Source: Methylocystis sp. IM3 (GTDB taxonomy: Bacteria; Pseudomonadota; Alphaproteobacteria; Rhizobiales; Beijerinckiaceae). From it: 64,000 nucleotides of DNA. Shown piece after piece: positions 33,235 to 41,869 of this stretch. The notes beneath the pieces are model-generated. The model saw only the letters and a list, made by a program, of their open reading frames with translations, was not told where the DNA came from and ran no database searches. Position numbers and translations under genes: made by a program. The DNA is taken from contig NZ_JBBPBZ010000002.1 in assembly GCF_038070105.1 (NCBI RefSeq), positions 62,001-126,000 on the forward strand. The letters are read 5' to 3'. Each line of letters begins with the position of its first letter. Positions within the stretch are counted from its first letter, which is position 1.

Positions 33235-34121
33235 CGGCGCGCTGGGGCGCCCTCGACGCGGCGCGCGGCCTCGCCGTTGTGGCGATGGTCGCCTTTCATC
33301 TGATCTGGGACCTCGCTCATTTCGGCTATATCGAGCGCACGATCCCCTGGTCGGCGCCGGTGAAGGCCTTCGGCCATTCGATCGCCTTCGCCTTTCTGTT
33401 CATCGCCGGCGTGTCGCTCGTCCTCGCCCATCGCAAGGGGATCCGCTGGGGCTCCTTCTGGCGCCGCTTCGGGATCGTCGCCGGGGCGGCGGCGCTGGTG
33501 AGCGTGGGAACCTGGATCGTCTTCCCCAGCGCCTTCGTCTTCTTCGGCATTCTCCATTGCATCGCGGCGGCGAGCCTGCTCTCGGCTCCATTCCTGCTCC
33601 TGCCCTGGCCCGCGGCGCTCGCGGCCGGCGCGCTCTTTCTTGCCGCGCCTCACGTCGCGGCGTCGCCCGTCTTCAATTCATCCTGGCTGCAATGGCTGGG
33701 CCTCGGCACGGTCGAGCCGCTGACGCAGGACTGGCGGCCGCTTTTTCCCTGGGCGGGAGCGATGCTCCTCGGCGTGGGAGCGGCGCGGGCGTTTGCGCTT
33801 CCCCAGGGCGGCGCCGGGGTGAAGGGGCTCGATAGCCTCGGCCGCCACAGCCTGCTGATCTATCTTCTGCATCAGCCGCTGCTGTTCGGCCTCTTCACCG
33901 CATTGATAGCGGTCGCGCCGCCGGCGGACGACATGCGCGACTTTGTCGCCCAATGTGTGAGCGGCTGCGTCGCGGAAGGCTCGGAGAGGGGGTTCTGCAG
34001 AAAGGCCTGCGCCTGCACGGCCGAAGAGGCGCAGCGCGACAAGGCCTTCGCCGGCGCGCGCGACGACGCCGAACGGGGGCGGCGATTGCAGGAAATCGCG
34101 GCAGGCTGCGTGGGGAATTAA
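33231..34121 (+). CDS. DUF1624/HGSNAT-like membrane acyltransferase
   Basis: The 296-residue protein starts RWGALDAARGLAVVAMVAFHLIWDL, the conserved first helix of DUF1624, whose family includes heparan-alpha-glucosaminide N-acetyltransferase; the His in AFHLIWD is the expected catalytic residue. About seven helices follow, ending YLLHQPLLFGLFTAL. The last 60 residues form a soluble tail with six Cys (AQCVSGC, GFCRKACACT, AAGC) likely in disulfides. Such proteins transfer acetyl groups to sugars across the membrane, which fits the preceding glycan genes. It overlaps the Tat-exported gene. Confidence 0.82.
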   Translation: MTARWGALDAARGLAVVAMVAFHLIWDLAHFGYIERTIPWSAPVKAFGHSIAFAFLFIAGVSLVLAHRKGIRWGSFWRRFGIVAGAAALVSVGTWIVFPSAFVFFGILHCIAAASLLSAPFLLLPWPAALAAGALFLAAPHVAASPVFNSSWLQWLGLGTVEPLTQDWRPLFPWAGAMLLGVGAARAFALPQGGAGVKGLDSLGRHSLLIYLLHQPLLFGLFTALIAVAPPADDMRDFVAQCVSGCVAEGSERGFCRKACACTAEEAQRDKAFAGARDDAERGRRLQEIAAGCVGN

Positions 34122-34153
34122 CCTGCGCGCCCGACTCGAGAGCGCCCGTTCCT

Positions 34154-34215
34154 CGTCATGCCCGCGCCTGTCGCGGGCATCCAGAAGGATGGCCGGGCCG
34201 AGCCCGGCCATGACG
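34154..34215. repeat. palindromic intergenic repeat, copy A
   Basis: Bounded by CGTCATG and CATGACG, it contains two adjacent hairpins: ATGCCCGCG/CGCGGGCAT and ATGGCCGGGC/GCCCGGCCAT. A related copy is at 36305-36388. REP-like elements of this look are frequent between genes in Rhizobiales. It lies between two convergent genes and may end both transcripts. Confidence 0.8.
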
Positions 34216-34226
34216 GTGGAACAGGC

Positions 34227-35465
34227 TCACATGCCGCCGAGATGCTCCGCGACCGTGAAGATGTCCTTGTCGCCGCGGCCGCACATGTTCATCACCATGA
34301 TGTGATCGACGGGCTTTTGCGGCGCGAGCTCCAGCACCTTGGCGAGCGCGTGCGAAGGTTCGAGCGCCGGGATGATGCCCTCGAGCTTCGAACAGAGCTG
34401 GAAGGCGTCGAGGGCCTCCTTGTCGGTCGCGCTGATATAGGTCACGCGCCCCGTGTCGTGCAGCCAGCTGTGCTCGGGACCGATGCCCGGATAATCGAGC
34501 CCCGCCGAGATCGAATGGCCTTCGAGAATCTGGCCGTCGTCGTCCATCAGCAGATAGGTGCGGTTTCCGTGCAGAACGCCGGGCTTGCCGCCGGTGAGCG
34601 AGGCGGCGTGGCCGTTCTTCACATTGATGCCGTGGCCCGCGGCCTCGACGCCGTAAATCTCGACCGAGGGATCGTCGAGGAAGGGATGGAACAGGCCGAT
34701 GGCGTTGGAGCCGCCGCCGATGCAGGCGACGAGCGAATCGGGCAGGCGCCCCTCCATCTCCTGCATCTGGACGCGGGTTTCATTGCCGATGATCGACTGG
34801 AAGTCGCGCACCATGGCCGGATAGGGATGCGGCCCCGCCGCCGTGCCGATGCAATAGAACGTGTCGGCGACATTGGTCACCCAGTCGCGCAGCGCCTCGT
34901 TCATCGCGTCCTTGAGCGTGCGCGCGCCGGACTGCACGGGCACGACCTCGGCGCCGAGCATCTTCATGCGGAAGACGTTGGGCTTCTGACGCTCGACGTC
35001 GACCGCGCCCATATAGACGACGCATTGCAGGCCGAAGCGCGCGCAGGCGGTGGCGGTGGCGACGCCATGCTGGCCGGCGCCCGTCTCGGCGATGATGCGC
35101 TTCTTGCCCATGCGGCGGGCGAGCAGGATCTGGCCCAGCACATTGTTGATCTTGTGCGCGCCGGTGTGGTTGAGCTCGTCGCGCTTGAAATAGACCTTGG
35201 CGCCCTTGCCGGGCTCGGCCTTCTCGCGCACATGCTCGGTGATGCGCTCGGCGAAATAGAGCGGCGAGGGGCGCCCGACATAATGTTTGTGGAGCCCTTG
35301 GAGCTCCTCATGGAAGGCGGGGTCGTTTCTGGCTTCCGCATAGGCGGCTTCGAGATCGAGCACCAGCGGCATCAAGGTCTCGGCGACGAAGCGACCGCCG
35401 AAAATGCCGAAGCGGCCGTTCTCGTCCGGGCCGGCGCGGAAGGAATTGGGAAGCGGCTTGGTCAA
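34227..35465 (-). CDS. trpB: tryptophan synthase beta subunit
   Basis: The 412-residue protein has the TrpB marks [12 protein letters not shown] near the N terminus, the PLP lysine in [27 protein letters not shown] and the phosphate-binding GGGSNAIG. It joins indole and serine to make tryptophan. The start is TTG at 35465, with GAGGA nine bases upstream and [19 protein letters not shown] typical of homologs; the long upstream extension reads through an intergenic repeat and is rejected. trpF is the next gene upstream. trpA, which usually follows trpB, is absent here. Confidence 0.95.
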   Translation of the reverse strand: MTKPLPNSFRAGPDENGRFGIFGGRFVAETLMPLVLDLEAAYAEARNDPAFHEELQGLHKHYVGRPSPLYFAERITEHVREKAEPGKGAKVYFKRDELNHTGAHKINNVLGQILLARRMGKKRIIAETGAGQHGVATATACARFGLQCVVYMGAVDVERQKPNVFRMKMLGAEVVPVQSGARTLKDAMNEALRDWVTNVADTFYCIGTAAGPHPYPAMVRDFQSIIGNETRVQMQEMEGRLPDSLVACIGGGSNAIGLFHPFLDDPSVEIYGVEAAGHGINVKNGHAASLTGGKPGVLHGNRTYLLMDDDGQILEGHSISAGLDYPGIGPEHSWLHDTGRVTYISATDKEALDAFQLCSKLEGIIPALEPSHALAKVLELAPQKPVDHIMVMNMCGRGDKDIFTVAEHLGGM

Positions 35466-35486
35466 GGGACGGATTCCTCTTTGGCT

Positions 35487-35609
35487 CTTCGCCCCTCCCT
35501 TTCCTCCCCCGCAAGCGGGTGAGGGGACCCGCGCGATCCGCGGCGCCGATGAAGGCCACATCCTGCCCCCTTTCCCGCACAGCGGGGGAGGGCCGGGAAG
35601 GGGCGAAAG
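35487..35609. repeat. imperfect palindromic element between trpF and trpB
   Basis: The outer arms TCTTCGCCCCTCCC and GGGAAGGGGCGAAAGA are near-complementary; inside are CCCCCGCAAGCGGG and CCCGCACAGCGGGGG hairpins. This resembles pyrimidine-rich dispersed intergenic repeats of Rhizobiales. It lies in the transcript between trpF and trpB. Confidence 0.65.
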
Positions 35610-35655
35610 ACGCGACTCTTTCTGTCGAGAACCTTTAGAGCCTTCGGGCTCCAAA

Positions 35656-36297
35656 TCAAAGCGATCGCACGGCGTCGACGAAGGCTCTGATCTTTTCGGC
35701 GTCCTTGACGCCTCTTTCGCGCTCGACGCCCGACGACACGTCGACGGCCGGCGCTCTCGTGCGGCGCAGCGCCTCGGCGACGTTTGCCGCGTCGAGTCCT
35801 CCCGAAAGCATCCAGTTTTGGCCGTCGACGCCGGTCAGCAAATCCCAGTCGAAGGCGACGCCCGCCCCGCCCGGAACGGCGGCGTCGGGCGCGGACTTGG
35901 CGTCGTAGAGCAGCACGTCGGCGACATCCGCATAGGCCGCGGCCTTGGCGACGTCTTCCGCCGTCGCGACGCCCACGGCCTTGATGACCGGAAGGGAAAA
36001 GCGCGCCTTCACGTCGGCGACGCGCGCCGGGCTTTCCCGCCCATGGAGCTGGAGCATGTCGGGCGCGAGCGCGCCGACGATCTCCTCGAGCGCGGCGTCG
36101 CCGGCGTCGACGGTGAGCGCCACCCGCGATATGCGCCCCTCGGCCAGGCGCCCGAGCGTCCGGGCGGTTTCGAGGTCGATGTGGCGCGGGCTCTTTTCAA
36201 AGAAAACGAAGCCCGCCAGATCGGCGCCGGCGGAGATGGCGGCGAGCAGCGTCTCGGGAGAGGAGAGACCGCAGATTTTGACGAGTGTCTCAGACAT
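35656..36297 (-). CDS. trpF: phosphoribosylanthranilate isomerase
   Basis: The 213-residue TIM barrel starts [12 protein letters not shown], where the catalytic Cys is conserved. It contains the DAVVS-like later barrel part [12 protein letters not shown] (as MLQLHG), and ends [13 protein letters not shown] and [14 protein letters not shown] with the phosphate site. TrpF converts phosphoribosyl-anthranilate to the 1-deoxyribulose form in tryptophan synthesis. It precedes trpB on the same strand, 190 bases apart with a palindromic element between. The two are likely one operon. Confidence 0.96.
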   Translation of the reverse strand: MSETLVKICGLSSPETLLAAISAGADLAGFVFFEKSPRHIDLETARTLGRLAEGRISRVALTVDAGDAALEEIVGALAPDMLQLHGRESPARVADVKARFSLPVIKAVGVATAEDVAKAAAYADVADVLLYDAKSAPDAAVPGGAGVAFDWDLLTGVDGQNWMLSGGLDAANVAEALRRTRAPAVDVSSGVERERGVKDAEKIRAFVDAVRSL

Positions 36298-36304
36298 GCT
36301 TGAA

Positions 36305-36388
36305 CGTCATGGCCGCGCGTGTCGCGGCCATCCACGCCGGGCCGCCTGCGGCGAGTCCTGTATGGCCGGGTCGAGCCCGGCCATGACG
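36305..36388. repeat. palindromic intergenic repeat, copy B
   Basis: Like copy A it runs from CGTCATG to CATGACG and has two hairpins: ATGGCCGCG/CGCGGCCAT and ATGGCCGGG/GCCCGGCCAT, with a longer spacer. It fills the gap between trpF and the mannose-1-phosphate guanylyltransferase gene. Together with copy A it brackets trpB and trpF. Confidence 0.8.
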
Positions 36389-36396
36389 AAGGGCGT

Positions 36397-37809
36397 CTAC
36401 CCCCGGTTATAGGCGTCCTCGAAGCGGACGATGTCGTCCTCGCCGAGATAGGAGCCGGTCTGCACCTCGATCAGCTCCAGATCGATCTTTCCCGGATTGG
36501 TGAGGCGGTGCTTGCAGCCGATGGGGAGATAGATCGACTCGTTCTCGTGGACGAGATGCAGCTCCTCGTCGCGGCCGACCTCGGCCGTGCCGCGCACCAC
36601 GATCCAGTGCTCGGCGCGGTGGAAGTGCTTTTGCAGCGACAGGCGCTCGCCGGGCTTCACGACGATGCGCTTCACCTGATAGCGCTGGCCCTCGTCGATC
36701 GACTGATAATAGCCCCAGGGCCGGAAGATGCGCTTGTGCGCCCCGGCCTCGCGGCGGTTCTGCGTTTTCAATTCGTCGACGAGCTGCTTCACCCGGTCGC
36801 CATGCTCGTGATTGAGCACGAGCACCGCGTCCTGCGTCGTGACGACGATCACGTCATTGACGCCAACGACGGTGGTGAGCGTGTCCTCGGAGCGCACATG
36901 GACATTCGTCGCATCCATGACCACGCCCTGGCCACGCACCGAATTGCCGAAGGCGTCGCGCTCGGAAAGCTCCCAGACCGCGCGCCAGGTTCCCACGTCC
37001 GACCAGCCGATGTCGGCGGGAATGAGCGCCGCCTTTTCGGTTTTTTCCATCACGGCGTAATCGATGGATTTCTTGGGCGCGCGGGCGAAGGCCTCGGCGT
37101 TGAGCACGCAGGCGCCGAGATCTCTCGTCGCGCCCTCGATCGCCGCCTCGGCGGCGTCGGCGATGGCGGGCTCGAAATGGGCGATCTCGCCCTGCATCAC
37201 ATCGGCGCGGAAGATGAAATTGCCGCTGTTCCAGTAGTAGCCGGCCTCGATGTAGCGCTGCGCCGTCTCGCGGTCGGGCTTCTCGACGAAGGCGTCGAGC
37301 TTGAGCACCTCGCCGCCCGCCTGAAGAGGCGCGCCGGGCCGCAGATAGCCGTAGCCCGTCGCCGGATGGTCCGGCTTGACGCCGAGCGTGACGATATAGC
37401 CTTGCGCCGCCGCTTCGCCGGCCTTCTTGCACAGTTCCGCCAGTCCGGCGCGGTCGCGCACGACATGGTCGGCGGCGAGGACGACGACGACCGTGTCGGG
37501 CGCGCGCCGCGCGGCGAGGCCGGCGGCCACCGCGACGGCGGGACCGGAATCCCGGCGCGAGGGTTCGAGCACGATGTCGGCCTCGGCGCCGATCTGGCGG
37601 AGCTGGTCGGCGATGAGGAAACGATAGTCCATGTTGGAGATGACGATCGGCTTCTCGAAAGCCGGGTCGGCCAGCATGGCGATGGTCGTCTGGAAGGTCG
37701 AGCGTTCGCCGACGAGCGGGATGAACTGCTTAGGCAGGGTCTCGCGCGATTCCGGCCAGACCCGCGTGCCCGAGCCGCCGCACATGATGACCGGCAGGAT
37801 TTTTCTCAT
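36397..37809 (-). CDS. manC: mannose-1-phosphate guanylyltransferase/mannose-6-phosphate isomerase
   Basis: The 470-residue bifunctional protein of the CpsB/AlgA/ManC type has an N-terminal nucleotidyltransferase (ILPVIMCGGSGTRVWPESR, with pyrophosphorylase Lys in FVEKPD) and a C-terminal cupin isomerase domain (about 355-470) with RPWGYYQSID and SLQKHFHRAEHW zinc ligands. It makes GDP-mannose, the precursor for mannose, fucose or rhamnose-type GDP-sugars in surface polysaccharides. The start at 37809 (MRKILPVIM) fits; the upstream frame has no homology. It is not in the same operon as the CDP-sugar cluster, but may feed the same glycans. Confidence 0.96.
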   Translation of the reverse strand: MRKILPVIMCGGSGTRVWPESRETLPKQFIPLVGERSTFQTTIAMLADPAFEKPIVISNMDYRFLIADQLRQIGAEADIVLEPSRRDSGPAVAVAAGLAARRAPDTVVVVLAADHVVRDRAGLAELCKKAGEAAAQGYIVTLGVKPDHPATGYGYLRPGAPLQAGGEVLKLDAFVEKPDRETAQRYIEAGYYWNSGNFIFRADVMQGEIAHFEPAIADAAEAAIEGATRDLGACVLNAEAFARAPKKSIDYAVMEKTEKAALIPADIGWSDVGTWRAVWELSERDAFGNSVRGQGVVMDATNVHVRSEDTLTTVVGVNDVIVVTTQDAVLVLNHEHGDRVKQLVDELKTQNRREAGAHKRIFRPWGYYQSIDEGQRYQVKRIVVKPGERLSLQKHFHRAEHWIVVRGTAEVGRDEELHLVHENESIYLPIGCKHRLTNPGKIDLELIEVQTGSYLGEDDIVRFEDAYNRG

Positions 37810-37945
37810 CTCAAGTCCCTTTCCAGCCCGTCTCGGCGATTCGCGGACAGGGGCCGCGGCGCGGCCGCAGCTTTTCGCAATCGCGCCGGATGATTCGCTT
37901 TCGAAAACGCCGGCGGAAGGAGCCGGCCCGGTGCAATGGGCGGGC

Positions 37946-37965
37946 GGGCGCGCCCCCGCGCGCCC
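37946..37965. repeat. GC hairpin after the helicase gene
   Basis: GGGCGCGC, four C bases, GCGCGCCC: an 8-bp perfect stem. It lies 70 bases past the helicase stop without a U-run. A weak or Rho-assisted terminator is possible. The surrounding 225-base gap has no ORF I can support. Confidence 0.35.
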
Positions 37966-38034
37966 GGCTTCAGCCAACGAGATCCCATTCGGCCCGTTTC
38001 TTGGCGAGAATTTGACCAAGCGAGGGCGCGGGCG

Positions 38035-41000
38035 TCAGCCCTTGCCCTTTTTCTCGAGCTCCGCCTTGAGGGCGGCGAGCTTGGCGAAGGGCGAATCGGG
38101 GTCGGGCTGGCGCGCGCGCTTCTCCGGGGGCGCCCCGCCCGGCCGCGGGCGGCGGTCATCGCGGCGCTCGTCTCGGGGGCCGCCCCGCTCCGCGCGGTTC
38201 TTGTCGAAGCGCGGCTTGCCGGCGTCGCGGGCCGGGCCTTCGGCGCCCGCGCCTCCTTCGGCGTGACGCGGCCGATTGTCGCGGCGCGGCGGCCGGCGCT
38301 CGCCCTCGGCGCCGTCCTCGCGGCGCTGCGGCGGCGGTCCGTGGCGGCGGGGTCCGCCGGCATGGGCGTGGCGCTGAGCCGCCCAGACCTCGATGAGCGC
38401 CGGCGCTTCCTCGGGGGCCGGCTCGACAGGGGCGGCGGCTTCGGCTTCGGTTTCCGTCGCTTCGGTTTCCGCCGCTTGGGTTTCCGTCGCTTCGGGCGCC
38501 GCCTCGGCGGCGACCGGAGCTTCGGTCGTTTCCGCTTCCGGCGCCGGGGTCTCGACGACCGCGCTTTCGGCGGGCGATTCGGGCGCGGCCTCGGCTTCGC
38601 CGTCAGCCGGCTTCGGCGCGATCGGCTCGGTCGAGGCGGCCGGGATCAGCGTCGCGGTGATTGCGGGGCCGGGCCGCTGGGTCGCGGCGTAGCCGAGCGA
38701 TTTCAGGATGGAGGCGAAAGCCTCGCCCGAGCAGCCGGTGAGCGAGGTCATGGCCACGGTGACGACGAAGCCCTCGCCATCCGCCGCGCCGGCCGGCGGC
38801 TCGCCGGCGGTGACGCCCGGCTTGTAGGCGATCGCCGGCCGAATCAGATCGGCAAGGCGCTCCAGAATGTCGACGCGCACGACGCGCTCGCCACAGACGC
38901 GGAAGCCCGCGGCGCGATAGAAGCCCTTGTGGATCGAGGCGTCGGCCGCGAAGGAGGTGCGCCCGGAGGCCGCGAGATGCGGCACCTCGTCCAGCCCCTT
39001 CACATTGTCGAGCCCGCCGTGCTGGAGGGCCCAGAGCAGCGAGGCCAGCGTGCGCGGCGCGGGCTTCAGGAGCAGCGGCAGATAGATGTGATAGGCGCCG
39101 AAGCGCACGCCGAGCTTGCGCAGCGCGCCGCGGTCCTCCTGCGAGAAGCTTTTAACTTCCTTGGCGACGCGGGCGCGGTCGAGGACGCCGAGCTCCTCGG
39201 CGAGCTGGAAGGCGACGCCGCGCGTCACGCCCTCGAGGCCCTCGCCCTTCTCGAGCTGCTCGAGCGGGCCGAGCAGCTTCTTGACATGCTGGGCCAGCCA
39301 GAGATCGAGGCGGGTCTGCACCTTCTCCAGCGCGGCGCCGGTCAGTTGCTCGTCGGCCAGAATGCGGGTCGTGGGGGAGAGCACGGCCGGACCGGCCGCG
39401 ATCTTGGCCACTGGCTCGCCGAGCCAGCGGATGACGCCGTCATTGCCGAGGACGAAAGCGTCGTCGACCGCGTCGAAGACGCGGGTCGCCCGCGCCTCGA
39501 ACTCGCCGGCGAGGGCCTTCTGGGCGGCGGCGTTCAGGGCCCTGGCGGCTTCACCCGCGGCGCCCGGGTCCGGCGTGAAGCGGAAACCCTGAAGGCTTCC
39601 GACATGCTGGCCTTCGACCAGAACGTCGCCGGCGGCGTTAATTTCGGCTTCGAGCATCGCATTCTCTCTCAGGCGGCGCATCAGCACGCTGGTGCGGCGA
39701 TCGACGAAACGCTGCGTCAACCGGTGATGCAGCGCGTCGGACAGGCTGTCCTCTACCCGACGCGCGACGCTCTGCCAATGCTCGGCGTCGTCGAGCCAGC
39801 CGGAACGGTTCGCGATGAAGCTCACCGTGCGCACCTGGGCGAGCCGGTAGGAGAGGGCGTCGATGTCGCCGTCGACCCGGTCCACGGCGTCGATTTGCCT
39901 GGCCATCCAGTCGGGAGGGATCTTTCCCTTGCGGGCGATGTAGCTGAAAACGGTCAGCGCCAGCTCGGCGTGGGCCTGCGGCGAGGTCTTGCGGTAATCG
40001 GGGATCTGGCAGGCTTCCCAGAGCCGCGCCACGTCGGCGGGCGTCTTGGCGTTTTTTTGCGCGACCTCGTCGCGGCTCGCGGCCTCGAGCGCGAGCTGGT
40101 CCACGGCGATGGGCGCGCGGGTGAAGCGGGGATGGTCCGGCGTCTTCTCCAGGGAATTCATCAGGGCGCGCGGAGAGGAAAAATCCAGATCGCTGTTGCG
40201 CCACTGGAGAAGCTGAACCGGATCGAAGCGGTGATCCTCGAGCGCCTCGATCAGCTCTTCCTCGAAAGGCGGGCAGCGTCCGGTCGCGCCAAAGGCGCCG
40301 TCGCTCATGTGGCGGCCGGCGCGCCCGGCGATCTGGCCGAATTCCGCGGGCGTGAGGCGGCGGTAGCGCCAGCCGTCGAATTTGCGGTCCGAGGCGAAGG
40401 CGACATGGTCCACGTCGAGATTGAGGCCCATCCCGATGGCGTCGGTCGCGACGATGTAATCCACGTCGCCGGACTGGAAGAGCTCGACCTGGGCGTTGCG
40501 CGTCCTCGGGCTCAAGGCGCCGAGCACCACGGCGGCGCCGCCCCGCGCCCGCTTGATCCATTCGGCGATGGCGTAAACTTCCTCGGCCGAAAAGGCGACG
40601 ATGGCGGCGCGCGGCGGCAGGCGCGAAATTTTCTTGTCGCCGGCGAAGCTCAGCCGCGAGAGGCGCGGGCGGGAGAAAATCGGCGCGCCGGGGAACAGCT
40701 CGCCGATCATCTGCGCCATGGTGCCGGCGCCGATCAGCAGCGTCTCCTGGCGCCCGCGCCAGCGCAGCAGCCGGTCGGTGAAGATGTGGCCGCGGTCGAG
40801 ATCGGCGGCGAGCTGAATCTCGTCGATCGCCAGAAAATCGACCTCGATGTCGCGCGGCATGGCCTCGACGGTCGAAATCCAATAGGCGGGCGCGCGCGGC
40901 TTGATCTTCTCCTCGCCCGTGATCAGCGCGACATTGGCCGCGCCCGCCTTGGCCACGACGCGGCTGTAGACCTCGCGCGCCAGAAGCCGCAGCGGCAGGC

Positions 41001-41127
41001 CGATCGCGCCGCTCGGAAAGGAGAGCATGCGCTCGATGGCGTGGTGGGTCTTTCCGGTGTTGGTGGGGCCGAGCACCGCCGTCACCCCATGGGCGGCGGC
41101 GCGGGCGCCCGGCGGGAGCGGCGCCAT
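38035..41127 (-). CDS. SUV3-like superfamily 2 RNA helicase with long disordered tail
   Basis: The 1030-residue protein has Walker A GPTNTGKTH, a DEIQ box (DFLAIDEIQLAADLDRG) in place of DEAD/H, and motif VI QIAGRAGRHMSDG, the set of mitochondrial SUV3 and its alphaproteobacterial relatives (MgpS-like). A C-terminal SUV3-type region extends to about residue 800. The last 230 residues are low-complexity: first Ala/Glu/Thr/Pro-rich and acidic, then basic and Arg/Gly-rich (RRDNRPRHAEGG). SUV3 unwinds RNA with an exoribonuclease partner; the tail may bind RNA or such a partner. It starts after a 27-base purine-only leader. Confidence 0.9.
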   Translation of the reverse strand: MAPLPPGARAAAHGVTAVLGPTNTGKTHHAIERMLSFPSGAIGLPLRLLAREVYSRVVAKAGAANVALITGEEKIKPRAPAYWISTVEAMPRDIEVDFLAIDEIQLAADLDRGHIFTDRLLRWRGRQETLLIGAGTMAQMIGELFPGAPIFSRPRLSRLSFAGDKKISRLPPRAAIVAFSAEEVYAIAEWIKRARGGAAVVLGALSPRTRNAQVELFQSGDVDYIVATDAIGMGLNLDVDHVAFASDRKFDGWRYRRLTPAEFGQIAGRAGRHMSDGAFGATGRCPPFEEELIEALEDHRFDPVQLLQWRNSDLDFSSPRALMNSLEKTPDHPRFTRAPIAVDQLALEAASRDEVAQKNAKTPADVARLWEACQIPDYRKTSPQAHAELALTVFSYIARKGKIPPDWMARQIDAVDRVDGDIDALSYRLAQVRTVSFIANRSGWLDDAEHWQSVARRVEDSLSDALHHRLTQRFVDRRTSVLMRRLRENAMLEAEINAAGDVLVEGQHVGSLQGFRFTPDPGAAGEAARALNAAAQKALAGEFEARATRVFDAVDDAFVLGNDGVIRWLGEPVAKIAAGPAVLSPTTRILADEQLTGAALEKVQTRLDLWLAQHVKKLLGPLEQLEKGEGLEGVTRGVAFQLAEELGVLDRARVAKEVKSFSQEDRGALRKLGVRFGAYHIYLPLLLKPAPRTLASLLWALQHGGLDNVKGLDEVPHLAASGRTSFAADASIHKGFYRAAGFRVCGERVVRVDILERLADLIRPAIAYKPGVTAGEPPAGAADGEGFVVTVAMTSLTGCSGEAFASILKSLGYAATQRPGPAITATLIPAASTEPIAPKPADGEAEAAPESPAESAVVETPAPEAETTEAPVAAEAAPEATETQAAETEATETEAEAAAPVEPAPEEAPALIEVWAAQRHAHAGGPRRHGPPPQRREDGAEGERRPPRRDNRPRHAEGGAGAEGPARDAGKPRFDKNRAERGGPRDERRDDRRPRPGGAPPEKRARQPDPDSPFAKLAALKAELEKKGKG

Positions 41128-41138
41128 GAGTCCTGTCG

Positions 41139-41165
41139 CTTCTTTTCTTTTTCTCTTTTTCTCTC
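41139..41165 (-). promoter_or_regulatory. 27-base purine-only leader before the helicase start
   Basis: On the minus strand the bases just before the AGGA ribosome binding site are all purines, mostly A (GAGAGAAAAAGAGAAAAAGA and on). In a genome this GC-rich such a tract is striking and could enhance translation, bind an RNA-binding protein or mediate autoregulation. Confidence 0.45.
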
Positions 41166-41869
41166 GGCGCGGCCCTTTCGCGCCTACCGTCTCATAACGG
41201 AACTTTCGCCGCCGCGCGACTTTACCTTTTGAACAGCCGGCGAACGAATCACGGCCGAATCGCTCACGCGCGGCGAATCATGCTCTGTTCACTCAAGATA
41301 TAGGGGCTATTTTTCGTTTTTGACCCCAGCCCTTGTCGGTCGAGGCGCGCGCGCGGGCGCGCGGGCGGCGCCGCCTCGTTGGATGGGGGGCGAGGCCGTC
41401 TTCCATTCTGGCAAGAGGGCCGATGGCGGGGCGCCTGTTAAGGATGGGCGCCGATCGGGAACGGAGCCGGCACGAATCGCTGACCGCGCCAGATTGGCGT
41501 GGCGTTCCCCCTTATCTTGCGCCTCCGCCGATCGGTCGGCCCAAGATATGGACGGGCGCCGCGCCCATGCAGCAGGCGCGACCGCCTGCCTTGCGGACTT
41601 TCGATTAACGGTCGTTTCTTTTTGGAACAGGCGCGCAGGCCGGGGGGCTTTCGGCCTGCCGAGCGAGGCCGAGCCCCGTGGTGAGTCGGGCGCCACGCGG
41701 CGCGCCATGATCCTTAACGGCGTCGGCGCGGGGGCGGAGCCGCTCACCCCTACGCTTAAGTCAAACGTTAACCATTCTCGACGCATAGTCTAAAGGCCAA
41801 GCTCGCGGTGATACCTGCGGCGCGACGGCGGCGGCCGGAGCCATTCCGGCGCCCGCGGACGGTCGAGAC
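41166..41869. other. 704-base intergenic region between divergent genes
   Basis: It lies between the helicase (minus) and the CDP-sugar operon (plus), so should contain both promoters. Open frames in it (for instance 41307-41786 minus and 41320-41793 plus) overlap each other antisense and look random in composition (Arg/Ala/Pro-rich, no motif, no ribosome binding site). AT-richer spots are near 41295-41325 and 41748-41785. I see no tRNA, transposon end or array. Confidence 0.4.

Noticed and set aside
35466..35654. N-terminal extension of trpB to 35654
   Set aside because: The extension reads through a palindromic intergenic repeat; the TTG at 35465 with a GAGGA site matches the usual TrpB start.
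37936..41232. 1098-residue plus-strand open frame
   Set aside because: Antisense to the SUV3-like helicase over its whole length, with no domain, membrane segment or ribosome binding site.
41307..41793. two overlapping 157-159 residue open frames on opposite strands
   Set aside because: Both have random high-GC composition, no motif and no ribosome binding site; they cannot both be real and neither is convincing.
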